This document shows positions 24,794 to 32,744 of a stretch of 54,132 nucleotides of DNA, in pieces. Where the stretch lies: assembly GCF_005503365.1 (NCBI RefSeq), contig NZ_SCML01000043.1:1-54132 (forward strand), given 5' to 3'. The notes beneath the pieces are model-generated. The model ran no database searches and was not told where the DNA came from. It saw only the letters and a list, made by a program, of their open reading frames with translations. The first letter of the stretch is position 1, and every line of letters begins with the position of its first letter. A program made the position numbers and the translations under genes. Source of the DNA: Hydrogenophaga sp. 2FB. GTDB taxonomy: Bacteria; Pseudomonadota; Gammaproteobacteria; Burkholderiales; Burkholderiaceae_C.

Positions 24794-25831
24794 AATGGTC
24801 TCAAGGTGGTATTTCTTGGGCTCGCTGCCGCACGTTTCTTCGATCAGCCCAACACGCACTCGGACTAGGCCTGTTGAAGGATCTACCTGCTGAACGACCT
24901 TGTTGGCCGTCCTCGCATGGTGGGCCTGCAAGATCGCCTCACCAATGGTTCCGCCGTGAGCATCGTCCTTGTACCCGAGGCGGCACGTGACGCCGCCCTC
25001 TTCCTGAAGAAGCAACGTCAACGAGTAGTTAGCGAAGTTCACACCCGCCAACAGGGCCATTTGAGGCTCAAGCGTTCTTGTCACCTTGTCTGCCACTTTT
25101 CGCTGTGGCATCGATGACTTCGTCAGCAGTTCTTCATCTCCAAATCGGAGATTGAGATTCTCCATCTCCGTTGACTTGCTCATTTCACGCCCGAGCACTC
25201 GACCTTTGGTCACCACGGTCTGCAGAGTTTTCAACATATTGCCCGCATCCTCTGGGTCGCCGTGGAACAAAGCCAGCTTCTCGAGATGCGGGGGCAAAGC
25301 CATTGCAGCCGCGCTCAAGTGCGCAGCGTACCTCTCTTTTATTGAAGATCGGTCGCCGTCTTCCAAGGAAAAAGCCGAAATTTCGGAGGCAAACTTTTTC
25401 ACAACGTCCGAGGACGTGGCTTCATACATCTCTTGCGAAATACCTTGAGCAAGTGCTTTGGCTTGAAGCACAGCGCTTGGCGGGAGTGCCCGCAAATCCA
25501 GGATTGCCCACAAAAGACCTTTGCCTTCTTTGTCTGAATCGATCCGGACAAGAAGCTCCATATCCTTCTTCACCTCCGGCGTGACTTTGGCACAGGCGCC
25601 GCGAATGCCCTCCATGAGCGAGACCACCGACCGCTTGTAGATAACCGTTGAATCTGCGTACATGACCGCAGTGCCATCACCTCTGAAGGTGCACGTGCAT
25701 TTGAATGTCGATCCAATGGCGAGCATCATGCTGTGGTCGAAGTTTTCGTCATCTTCAAGAACCTTGATGTTCGCGGTCTGTAGCGACGCTGCGCTCTTCG
25801 CATCAGCGCCATCAAAACGTTCCTTTGCCAT
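24782..25831 (-). CDS. Hypothetical protein, convergent with the giant recombinase
   Basis: A 349-aa soluble protein without signal peptide or membrane segments. I do not recognise a family. I chose ATG 25831 because AAGGAGC lies 7 nt upstream; upstream ATGs overlap that site. The N-terminal half has beta-rich repeats (FKCTCTFRGDGTAVMYAD), the middle is helical and charged, and the C-terminus returns to beta-like sequence (VNFANYSLTLLLQEEGGVTCRLGY). The C-terminal part looks like a sensor or adaptor more than an enzyme, but this is only impression. It ends 27 bp from the recombinase stop, so it may belong to the same mobile element. Codon use is moderate in GC, like the recombinase. Confidence 0.75.
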   Translation of the reverse strand: MAKERFDGADAKSAASLQTANIKVLEDDENFDHSMMLAIGSTFKCTCTFRGDGTAVMYADSTVIYKRSVVSLMEGIRGACAKVTPEVKKDMELLVRIDSDKEGKGLLWAILDLRALPPSAVLQAKALAQGISQEMYEATSSDVVKKFASEISAFSLEDGDRSSIKERYAAHLSAAAMALPPHLEKLALFHGDPEDAGNMLKTLQTVVTKGRVLGREMSKSTEMENLNLRFGDEELLTKSSMPQRKVADKVTRTLEPQMALLAGVNFANYSLTLLLQEEGGVTCRLGYKDDAHGGTIGEAILQAHHARTANKVVQQVDPSTGLVRVRVGLIEETCGSEPKKYHLETIETV

Positions 25832-26130
25832 GCCTTGCTCCTTCATGTTGAAAAGACTTATGCCGCACGCCTGCACGGCACTCCATCCTTTTTTATCGGC
25901 ACAACCCAGTAGTTCTTTAATATTCGCTTTTTTGTATATCTCTTACGCAGCTTTTGCCTGCAACAAACAACCAGAGAGCGCTTCACGAATGGCTGATCTG
26001 CCGTATTCGCCGAGCTTCAGATAGGACCGACCGCTCGAATCCCTTCCTCGTATGAACATGAACTACCTTGTATGGATGCCCCCCGGCTATGAGTAGTAAC
26101 CCGCAATGCTTTGTGAAGAAGTCGGCTGCT
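25832..26130. other. Intergenic stretch, no gene seen
   Basis: About 300 bp left of the IS3 element. It is AT-richer near 25890-25960, which probably holds the promoter of the minus-strand gene at 25831. Short open frames exist but none has ribosome site or family support. Confidence 0.4.
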
Positions 26131-26160
26131 TGACCTTGCCTCGATTTCACGTACAGCAAG
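26131..26160. repeat. IS3 left terminal inverted repeat
   Basis: Begins TGACCTTGCCTCGATTTCAC. It pairs with the reverse complement of 27378-27407 with four mismatches in 30 bases. Confidence 0.9.
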
Positions 26161-26193
26161 AAGTTGATAACTTCAAAGGTACGGAGAATCGAG

Positions 26194-26517
26194 ATGAAAG
26201 AAGGCAAGCTGCCCAAAAGGCAGTACACACAGGAATTCAAGGCCGAGGCTGTCAGGCTGGCGGCGTCGGTTGGCGGGCACGAGGCCGCACGTCGCCTTGG
26301 CGTGCCGGTGGCCACTCTGGGCAATTGGTCCAGACGGGGCATTGCAGCAACCGGCGTCGGCGGCGCGGTAGTGTCGCCCAGTGAGGCACCCACGCGGCGC
26401 CCGGTGAGCGAATTGGAAGCGGAGAACAGCCGCCTGCGCAGAGAACTGGCCGACGCGAAGCTGGATGTGGAAATCCTTCGAAAAGCGACGGCGTACTTCG
26501 CCAGGGGGTCGCGATGA
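26194..26517 (+). CDS. IS3-family transposase OrfA
   Basis: A 107-aa helix-turn-helix protein that binds the IS ends. LPKRQYTQEFKAEAVRLAA and ARRLGVPVATLGNWSRRG form the HTH_8-type domain; ELEAENSRLRRELADAKLD is the leucine-zipper-like coil leading to the frameshift region. ATG 26194 has GGAG 8 nt upstream. The stop overlaps the orfB start (ATGA at 26514-26517), so coupling rather than a classical A-rich slippery frameshift is visible. Confidence 0.92.
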   Translation: MKEGKLPKRQYTQEFKAEAVRLAASVGGHEAARRLGVPVATLGNWSRRGIAATGVGGAVVSPSEAPTRRPVSELEAENSRLRRELADAKLDVEILRKATAYFARGSR

Positions 26518-27377
26518 AGTACGCCTGGATCGACGAGCATCGCGACCAGTACACCGTCAGCCGGCTGTGCCGCGTGCTGCAGGTGTCTCGCAGCGGCTAC
26601 TGCCAATGGCGCGTGCGCCCGCCCAGTCCGAGCACACTGGCCAACCAGGCTCTGGACGCCAAGGTGGCCGCCATCCACGACGCCAGCCGTCAAAGCTATG
26701 GCCGCCCTCGAATCGTTCACAAGCTGCGCCAGCACGGCGAGGTCGTCAGCGCCGAGCGAGTGCGAAAGAGCCTGCGGCGCCAGGGCCTGCGACCGGTGTA
26801 TAGAAGGCCGTTCGTGGTGACCACCGACTCGGCGCACCGCTTGCCGGTGGCACCGAATCTGCTGGATCGGCGCTTTGATGGCTGGCAGCGCGACCAGGCT
26901 TGGGTGGCGGACATCACGTACGTGCCCACCGGTGAGGGTTGGCTGTATCTGGCGGCCGTGATGGACCTGGCTGGTCGACGCATCGTCGGCTGGTCGATGT
27001 CCGAGACCATCGACGCCACGCTGGTGTGCACCGCCTTGAAATCGGCTTGGTGGCTGCGCAAACCGGCCAAGGGACTGCTCGTTCACACCGACCGCGGGTC
27101 GCAGTATGCAGGCTGGCGCTACCGGGCGCTGGCCGCCGAGCTGGGCATCACAATGTCCATGAGCAGGAAGGCCAACGCCTGGGACAACGCGCCGATGGAG
27201 AGCTTCTTCAAAACGCTGAAGGTCGAGCGCATCCATCAGGTACGCTACGGCACGCGGGAGCAGGCCAGGCTGGACATCGTCAATTGGATCGAAGGTTGGT
27301 ACAACCGCCAACGCCTGCACTCGGCCAACGGCTTCCTGCCCCCAGTGACCTGGGAGAACACCCGATTGGCTGCATGA
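26514..27377 (+). CDS. IS3-family transposase OrfB (DDE integrase)
   Basis: A 287-aa rve-type transposase. Catalytic residues are Asp133 (WVADITYV), Asp193 (HTDRGSQY) and Glu229 (APMESFFKTLK), with the usual 35-residue D-E spacing. The HTH_21 segment lies near residues 50-100 and the C-terminus WYNRQRLHSANGFLPPVTWE is canonical. The stop lies just inside the right inverted repeat. Intact, expected to work with OrfA. Confidence 0.94.
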   Translation: MKYAWIDEHRDQYTVSRLCRVLQVSRSGYCQWRVRPPSPSTLANQALDAKVAAIHDASRQSYGRPRIVHKLRQHGEVVSAERVRKSLRRQGLRPVYRRPFVVTTDSAHRLPVAPNLLDRRFDGWQRDQAWVADITYVPTGEGWLYLAAVMDLAGRRIVGWSMSETIDATLVCTALKSAWWLRKPAKGLLVHTDRGSQYAGWRYRALAAELGITMSMSRKANAWDNAPMESFFKTLKVERIHQVRYGTREQARLDIVNWIEGWYNRQRLHSANGFLPPVTWENTRLAA

Positions 27378-27407
27378 CTTGATGTACGCGGAAACGAGGC
27401 AAGGTCA
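27378..27407. repeat. IS3 right terminal inverted repeat
   Basis: The reverse complement begins TGACCTTGCCTCGTTTCCGC and matches the left repeat at 26 of 30 positions. Followed by GCT, the duplicated target. Confidence 0.9.
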
Positions 27408-27410
27408 GCT

Positions 27411-27638
27411 ACCTTGTATCCGGCCTGTGATGTGGATGCTGGGTTGCCCCTTGTCCACTGGCCCCGATGTAATCCGCTGACGAGCGCCTCATCTCCTAGT
27501 ACGGGCTTTTGAAGTCCGGTAGTTCATCCAGGTTTAGCTCGTCCCGGTCTGACCTGTTCACATCACGCTGCTTCGTTGCTGCCTCATCGCCTTCAAAGGC
27601 TCACATCTCCTTTCTTGGATTGATGTTTGGCTATCAGT
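27411..27638. other. IS110-family 3' non-coding flank
   Basis: About 230 bp between the IS3 right end and the IS110 transposase stop. No gene is seen. In IS1111-type relatives the 3' flank carries the structured guide RNA, so this stretch is one of two candidate sites; I could not fold it. Confidence 0.3.
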
Positions 27639-28715
27639 TCAAGCCGCAAGCGGCTTGCTACTCTGGTGGCCTCGTTGGTAGTCCTGCTGTCGGGCCGTGA
27701 CGGCCCAGATCGTTCGCGCCATCTTGGCCGCCTGTGCCACGATCACAATGTTCGTCGGCCTCCTGGATTGAAGTTGTTCCAGCCATGGGCCGGGCTCTTT
27801 CGCATGTCTCAGTACCGCACGCGCACCGTGAATGAGCAAGGTGCGCAGGTAGGTGTCGCCCCGTTTGGAGATCCCCAGCAGATTCACCCTGCCACCTGTG
27901 CCCCGTTGCTTGGGCACCAGGCCCAGCCAGGCACAGAATTCGCGCCCCGACTTGAATGCCTTGGCTTCTCCCATCGTGGCGATGGCCGCCGTAGCCGAGA
28001 GCAGGCCCACTCCGGGTATCGCCGCCACACGCTTCATGTCCACGTCAATGCGCAGGACCTCAGCAAGCCGCACCTCGATGGCCTTAATGTCCATCGCCAG
28101 TTGCTTGATGCGCTGTGCCTGCTCGCGCAGGCTGTCGACGACATACTGCGGAATGCTGTTTGCAAGCGCCTCCAGCGCGAGCTCCAACTCGCCCAAAAGA
28201 GCTTTTTTGCCTCGTGCGAAGGTGGCTCCAAACTCATAGAGCAGGCCCCGCAACGCATTGATCTGCATGATCTTCATCCGCATCAACATCTCGCGCTGAC
28301 GATGCAGGGTGAGCGTGGCTTGCTGCATCAGCGTTTTCACGCCCACGAATTTGGTGCCCGGCTGCTGGATCGCCAACCAGATGGCGCGTGCGTCCGTGGC
28401 GTCGGTCTTGTTGCCGTTCACGAACGGGCGCACGGCCTTGGCATGGATCAGCCGCACGGCATGACCCTGCGCCGTCAACTCACGGGCCCAGTGGTGCGCT
28501 CCGCCGCAGGCTTCTATGCCGATCAGGCACGGCGCACGGTTGGCGAAGTGCGTCAACACCTTGGCCCGCTTGAGCTGCACGTTGACGATCTCGCCTGTGC
28601 TCATATCCACGGTGTGAAGCTGGAACACATTCTTGGCGATGTCCAGCCCAATGACCTGGAGGCCGCCCATCTGGCCGATGATTTGCCCCGCGCTTTGTGC
28701 AGTACTACGATTCAT
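27639..28715 (-). CDS. IS110-family transposase (DEDD recombinase)
   Basis: A 358-aa transposase. The N-terminal RuvC-like DEDD domain shows Asp25 (VIGLDIAK), Glu68 (IGIEACGG), and Asp105 and Asp108 (KTDATDARAI). The C-terminal transposase-20 domain shows IPGVGLLSATAAIATMGEA, AWLGLVPKQ and LLGISKRGDTYLRTLLIHGA. ATG 28715 has GAGGAG 5 nt upstream, so the longer frame is rejected. The ISKRGD-type C-terminus suggests the IS1111 side of the family, but I am unsure. No clear terminal repeats or target duplication could be defined. Confidence 0.93.
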   Translation of the reverse strand: MNRSTAQSAGQIIGQMGGLQVIGLDIAKNVFQLHTVDMSTGEIVNVQLKRAKVLTHFANRAPCLIGIEACGGAHHWARELTAQGHAVRLIHAKAVRPFVNGNKTDATDARAIWLAIQQPGTKFVGVKTLMQQATLTLHRQREMLMRMKIMQINALRGLLYEFGATFARGKKALLGELELALEALANSIPQYVVDSLREQAQRIKQLAMDIKAIEVRLAEVLRIDVDMKRVAAIPGVGLLSATAAIATMGEAKAFKSGREFCAWLGLVPKQRGTGGRVNLLGISKRGDTYLRTLLIHGARAVLRHAKEPGPWLEQLQSRRPTNIVIVAQAAKMARTIWAVTARQQDYQRGHQSSKPLAA

Positions 28716-28960
28716 GATGGCTCCTCGCTGGTGTTTGTGAAGACCTTGGTCTATCACGCTATGGGCACTTTGATGCCGTATCCAGTCGAGGATCCAGCTT
28801 GTCTAGCGGACAAGCCAAACTCCCACAACGGTCACGCGGTTCATCTCTGTACTCCTGCGGCGTTTGTGCTGCCCGTAGGCAGGGAGGCATCCATTACATC
28901 TTCTGGTAGTCCGAGTTTTCATCCGCCCCCCCCGGGTCAGTTTTCAGTGGAAGACAACAA
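28716..28960. other. IS110 5' non-coding flank and junction
   Basis: About 245 bp upstream of the transposase, containing its promoter and possibly the RNA-coding end of the element. A run of C residues near 28925-28933 and the segment GGGTCAGTTTTCAGTGG before the truncated integrase look like a recombination or IS-end junction. No gene is seen. Confidence 0.3.
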
Positions 28961-29354
28961 CTCGACGACATCGACTGGGTAGCGGGCACGGTTCGCATCA
29001 GCAAAAGCAAATCGCGACGCGCCGATGTGCTGCCGCACCTTACCGGCGCTGCCATTGCTGACTACGTGCGATCGGAACGACCGCAGACCACGAGCCGCCG
29101 GGTCTTCGTTCGGCACGTAGCGCCAGTAGATGAGCCAGTGGCCGCCGACGTCGTCAGGCGTCCCGTGCGCCAAGCGTATCGTCGCGCCGGGTTGCCGTAC
29201 ACCCGGGTGCACATTCTTCGCCACACGCTGGCCAGTCGGCTTCTCAACACCGGCGGCACGCTCAAGGAGGTCGCCGATGTGCTTCGCCATCGCGAGTTGG
29301 ACACCTCACTCATCTACGCCAAGGTCGACTTCGGTCGGCTGGGCGCAGTGGCCA
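28961..29354 (+). pseudogene. Truncated tyrosine recombinase (integrase) C-terminal fragment
   Basis: The frame reads LDDIDWVAGTVRISKSKSRR, then a gap, then VHILRHTLASRLLNTGGTLK and LRHRELDTSLIYAKVDFGRL. It thus has the box II His/Arg and the nucleophilic Tyr, but the N-terminus with the box I Arg is missing at the junction near 28,950. The normal C-terminus is replaced after RLGAVA by an IS orfA fragment. It is unrelated in detail to the giant recombinase. Non-functional. Confidence 0.8.
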
Positions 29355-29484
29355 AGGAGCAGCGCGAGGGCAAGCTGATCGGCGCTGACAGCAAGGCGGT
29401 GAGTGCCGAACTGGCTTGCCAATCAACCAAGGCAAGCCAACTCATGAGCTCGGCTATGGGGTACGGACTCCAGGGAAAAGGTCA
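29355..29484 (+). mobile_element. Internally deleted IS3-family remnant, right end
   Basis: An orfA fragment (QREGKLIGADSKAVSAE) joins directly to the last codons of orfB (WLANQPRQANS, TGA) and then to the right inverted repeat ending at 29484. About 70 bp of it (29410-29484) match the reverse complement of 36217-36293 closely, including ATGGGGTACGG. This copy faces inward to the catabolic cassette. Two relics of the same IS in inverted orientation bracket 29485-36216. Confidence 0.75.
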
Positions 29485-29486
29485 AC

Positions 29487-29525
29487 TTAACTTATTTTTG
29501 GTTGCTTCCATTTCAGTTAACTTAT
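29487..29525. promoter_or_regulatory. Direct repeats in the cassette promoter
   Basis: TTAACTTAT occurs at 29487-29495 and 29517-29525, exactly 30 bp apart (about three helical turns), in the AT-rich leader before the iron-sulfur subunit gene. Candidate binding sites for the LysR regulator encoded at the cassette end, or a remnant of the IS junction. Weak. Confidence 0.3.
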
Positions 29526-29569
29526 AAACTTGCACCATCGATGAACTGCGCCATGCAAGGAGCCCGAAG

Positions 29570-30304
29570 ATGGACAACAAATCAGAGACAGAACAGCGGA
29601 TGCTCAAGGTCCGGATCAACCGCGGTCCGGGGTCGGGCGACTACGCTACGTACTCGGTGCCCTGGCGGGAAAACCAGACGGTGCTGGACGTGGTCACCGA
29701 GGTTCAAAGGACCCAGGAGCCGAATCTTTCATACCGTTTCGCATGCCGGGTGGGCGTCTGCGGTTCCTGCGCGATGACGGTCAACGGCAAGCCGCGCTGG
29801 ACCTGCAGAACACACGTCAGCCGTGTGGAAGAAGACGGCGTCATCGTGATCGAGCCCTTGCGCAACATGCCGCACATCAAAGACCTCGTCGTCGACATGG
29901 CGGAGTTTTTTGGCAAGTGGAAGAAGGCGGGCAGTACCTTTGTCGGGACCGCCACCCGCAATGATCCGCCCGCACAGGTCATGCCGCAAAGCCGCAAGCG
30001 CAAGATGGCAGACGCGGCCATTGAATGCATTAACTGCGGCGTGTGTTATGCAGCTTGTGACGTGGTTTCCTGGGACAAGGAATACCTCGGGCCGGCGGCG
30101 TTGAACCGGGCCTGGACCTTGTTCAACGACGAGCGCCACGCGGACCCGACCGACGTGCTGCGAAAAGCCACCTCCGGAAGCGGCTGCAATTCATGCCACA
30201 GCCAGGGCAGCTGCATGACCCACTGCCCGGTCGAACTCAGCCCGACAGGCTCGATCGCGGGGCTCAAGAAGAACGCCCTCACGCTGTTCCTCAAGGGAGG
30301 CTGA
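29570..30304 (+). CDS. Succinate dehydrogenase/fumarate reductase-like iron-sulfur subunit
   Basis: A 244-aa electron-transfer subunit. The N-terminal ferredoxin domain binds 2Fe-2S through Cys59, Cys64, Cys67 and Cys79 (CRVGVCGSCAM). The C-terminal domain has CINCGVCYAAC (Cys153, 156, 159, 163) and CNSCHSQGSCMTHCP (206, 209, 215, 219) for the 4Fe-4S and 3Fe-4S-type centres. AAGGAG is 8 nt before ATG 29570. It would shuttle electrons between the flavoprotein and the membrane quinone site. First gene of the cassette operon, followed after 1 nt by an anchor gene. Confidence 0.92.
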   Translation: MDNKSETEQRMLKVRINRGPGSGDYATYSVPWRENQTVLDVVTEVQRTQEPNLSYRFACRVGVCGSCAMTVNGKPRWTCRTHVSRVEEDGVIVIEPLRNMPHIKDLVVDMAEFFGKWKKAGSTFVGTATRNDPPAQVMPQSRKRKMADAAIECINCGVCYAACDVVSWDKEYLGPAALNRAWTLFNDERHADPTDVLRKATSGSGCNSCHSQGSCMTHCPVELSPTGSIAGLKKNALTLFLKGG

Positions 30305-30305
30305 G

Positions 30306-30641
30306 ATGGAGCAGAAACTGTTCGCGCTCCAGCGCCTCACCGCGATGATCATGGCGCCGTTCGTCCTGATCCACGTCGGTCTGATCGTGTATGCCGTTCA
30401 GGGGGGCCTGACCGCCGGCGAGATCCTGTCGCGCACGCAAGGCAGCTTGGGCTGGATCACCTTCTACACCCTGTTCGTCGTCAGCGTCGCCATACACGTC
30501 CCGATCGGCGTGCGCAACATCCTCATCGAATGGGCCAAGTTGACCCGCACGACTGCGGGCATCGTCAGCGCCGTGTTCTCCGCGTTGCTGCTGTTCATGG
30601 GCCTGCGGGCGGTGGTGGCGGTCGGAGGGCTGCTCTCATGA
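30306..30641 (+). CDS. Succinate dehydrogenase-like membrane anchor subunit 1
   Basis: A 111-aa protein with three hydrophobic helices. The first holds QRLTAMIMAPFVLIHVGLIV, the second WITFYTLFVVSVAIHVPIG. The two helix-buried His residues (LIHVG and AIHVP) are positioned like heme b ligands of SdhC/FrdC anchors. Short length matches the two-anchor class. Its TGA overlaps the next ATG (ATGA at 30638-30641). Role: anchors the complex and reacts with quinone. Confidence 0.85.
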   Translation: MEQKLFALQRLTAMIMAPFVLIHVGLIVYAVQGGLTAGEILSRTQGSLGWITFYTLFVVSVAIHVPIGVRNILIEWAKLTRTTAGIVSAVFSALLLFMGLRAVVAVGGLLS

Positions 30642-30988
30642 AGTCGCCGAGAAATCACAAGGCTTACTGGGCGTTTCTGGGCCACCGCCTGTCCGGGCTC
30701 GCGCTGGGCATCTTCCTGCCAGCCCATTTCTACGTCCTCGGATTGGCGCTCGAGCAATCCCAACGGCTCGATGGCTTCTTGAAGCTGGCCGAGATGGGCG
30801 CCTTCAAGTTCGGCGAGTGGGGCCTGGTCATTTTGCTGTCCATCCACATGTGCTTCGGTCTGCGGCTTCTGGCCATGGAACTGCTGCCCTGGAGCACCAC
30901 ACGCGACGCTCGACTGTCCTGGATCACATGGGGCGGGATCGTTTCGTTCGTCATCGGTTTGGTATTCGTCGCGAGAGTCGTCCAATGA
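30638..30988 (+). CDS. Succinate dehydrogenase-like membrane anchor subunit 2
   Basis: A 116-aa membrane protein with three helices: WAFLGHRLSGLALGIFLPAH, FGEWGLVILLSIHMCFGLRL and ISWITWGG-like C-terminal helix. His in GHRLSG, PAHFY and SIHMC resemble SdhC signature residues (HRxSG is the SdhC hallmark). It starts inside the stop of anchor 1 and ends inside the start of the flavoprotein gene, both by ATGA overlap. Confidence 0.87.
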   Translation: MKSPRNHKAYWAFLGHRLSGLALGIFLPAHFYVLGLALEQSQRLDGFLKLAEMGAFKFGEWGLVILLSIHMCFGLRLLAMELLPWSTTRDARLSWITWGGIVSFVIGLVFVARVVQ

Positions 30989-32733
30989 ACGTCAGTCACC
31001 ACAAAACAGACATCTTGATCCTGGGCACCGGTGGCGCTGGCCTATTCGCGGCATTGCACGCCAAGAAGGCAAACCCTGCGCTCAAGGTCAGCGTCGCGGT
31101 CAAGGGGCTGCTCGGGAAATGCGGCTGCACCCGCATGGTCCAGGGCGGCTACAACGTGGCCTTGTCGGCAGGCGACTCGGTCGAGCGGCATTTCATGGAC
31201 ACCATCGAAGGCGGCAAGTGGCTGCCGCGACAGGACCTCGCGTGGCGCCTGGTCGAAGGTGCGGTGGAACGGGTGCGCGAACTCGAGAACGAGATCGGTT
31301 GCTTCTTCGATCGCAACCCCGACGGCACGCTGCACCAGAAGGCGTTCGCGGGCCAGAGCTTTGACCGCACCGTTCACAAAGCGGATTTGACCGGCATCGA
31401 AATCATCAACCGCTTGATGGAGCAGGTGCGCGCCCTGGACGTGGAAGAGCTCGAAGAGCACCGTGCGATCGAACTGATCCCGGCCGCGGATGGATCGGGC
31501 ATTGCGGGCGTTCTGTTCATCGACATGCGGACGGGCGAATACCGCGTCGTCCAGGCGAAGGCGGTGCTGTTGGCCACCGGGGCCGGCCCGACGATGTACC
31601 GGTACCACACACCGTCCGGCGACAAGACCTGCGACGGTCTCGCCATGGCGATGCGCTACGGGCTGAAGCTCCGGGACATGGAGATGGTGCAGTTCCATCC
31701 CACCGGCCTCCTGGGCGGCCCCGACACCCGCATGACCGGCACCGTGCTCGAAGAAGGATTGCGCGGCGCGGGCGGGTATCTCGTCAACGGCGACGGCGAG
31801 CGCTTCATGACGAACTACGACGCGCGCGGCGAGCGGGCCACGCGCGACGTGGTGAGCCGCGGCATCTACGCCGAAATGCGCGCGGGCCGCACGGGCCCCA
31901 TGGGCGGCGTCTACATCCAGATGAGCCACCTCGGGCCGGAGAAGGTCGCCAAGACCTTCCCCGGGATGGTCAACCGCTGCAAGGACTGCGGCTTCGACCT
32001 GGCCGGCGGACGGGTTGAGGTGGTGCCGACCGCGCACTACCTGATGGGCGGGGTCGAATTCAACGTGGACTGCTCGACCGCGTCACCCGGCTTGTTTGCC
32101 GCGGGCGAAGACTGCGGTGGGGTGCATGGAGCAAACCGCCTGGGGGGCAACGGCGTCGCCAACTCAACGGTGTTTGGCGGCATCGCCGGCGATTCGATGG
32201 CCGAGTACGCTTCGCGCGTGACGCACTGGCGAGACCTGGACAACCGCGTGATCCAGCAAGGCATAGAACGCGCCGAGTACCCATTCTCCCGCCCGGCTGG
32301 GGCCATCCATGAGCTGCGCGACGCGCTATCGCGAACCATGTGGGACGACGTCGGCGTGCTGCGCCAGCGCGAGGCGATGGAACGCGGCCTGACATCCGTG
32401 GCCCGTCACCGAACCGACCTGCGCGCCATCGGGGTCGCCGACAGCGACCGGCGCTACAACCTCACCTGGCACGACTGGCTCAATCTCGAAAGCCTGGTCG
32501 ACATGTCAAAAGTGATCACGGTCTCCGCGCTTGCGCGAGAGAACAGCCGCGGCGCGCATTTCCGCGAGGACTTCCCGGAGCCCGGCGATCTCGAGACCAG
32601 TTACTACACCCGCGTGTCCGCGAATGGCGATCAGATTGACCTGGAGATGGTGCCCGTGTCATTCGACATCGTGCGGCCCGGCACCTCTCTCATCACCGAC
32701 GAAGCGGGCCAGCCACCCAAAACCCCAGCGTAA
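30985..32733 (+). CDS. Succinate dehydrogenase/fumarate reductase-like flavoprotein subunit
   Basis: A 582-aa FAD subunit. The Rossmann motif GTGGAG is at residues 14-19. Dicarboxylate-site elements are conserved: VQFHPTGL, RATRDVVSRG, TAHYLMGGV and HGANRLGGN. The position that carries the covalently flavinylated His in SdhA/FrdA (S-H-T before QGG) reads G-C-T here, so Cys48 replaces His and FAD is probably not linked through histidine. It is the catalytic partner of the preceding iron-sulfur and anchor subunits. The missing His, and a fumarase-like hydratase encoded next, suggest a catabolic dicarboxylate oxidation distinct from the TCA enzyme (inference). Confidence 0.92.
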   Translation: MNVSHHKTDILILGTGGAGLFAALHAKKANPALKVSVAVKGLLGKCGCTRMVQGGYNVALSAGDSVERHFMDTIEGGKWLPRQDLAWRLVEGAVERVRELENEIGCFFDRNPDGTLHQKAFAGQSFDRTVHKADLTGIEIINRLMEQVRALDVEELEEHRAIELIPAADGSGIAGVLFIDMRTGEYRVVQAKAVLLATGAGPTMYRYHTPSGDKTCDGLAMAMRYGLKLRDMEMVQFHPTGLLGGPDTRMTGTVLEEGLRGAGGYLVNGDGERFMTNYDARGERATRDVVSRGIYAEMRAGRTGPMGGVYIQMSHLGPEKVAKTFPGMVNRCKDCGFDLAGGRVEVVPTAHYLMGGVEFNVDCSTASPGLFAAGEDCGGVHGANRLGGNGVANSTVFGGIAGDSMAEYASRVTHWRDLDNRVIQQGIERAEYPFSRPAGAIHELRDALSRTMWDDVGVLRQREAMERGLTSVARHRTDLRAIGVADSDRRYNLTWHDWLNLESLVDMSKVITVSALARENSRGAHFREDFPEPGDLETSYYTRVSANGDQIDLEMVPVSFDIVRPGTSLITDEAGQPPKTPA

Positions 32734-32744
32734 GGATTCCCACG

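Larger units (their letters stand above)
26131..27407 (+). mobile_element. Complete IS3-family insertion sequence
   Basis: A 1,277-bp element with 30-bp terminal inverted repeats (26131-26160 and 27378-27407) matching at 26 of 30 positions and beginning TGACCTTGCCTCG. The trinucleotide GCT flanks both sides (26128-26130 and 27408-27410), the 3-bp duplication typical of IS3 elements. It contains overlapping orfA and orfB, both intact, so it may be active. Its ends resemble those of the decayed IS copies at 29484 and 36864. Confidence 0.92.

Noticed and set aside
25983..27320. 445-aa minus-strand frame
   Set aside because: Antisense of the intact IS3 orfA/orfB.
27627..28982. 451-aa plus-strand frame
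   Set aside because: Antisense shadow of the IS110 transposase, which has all family motifs.
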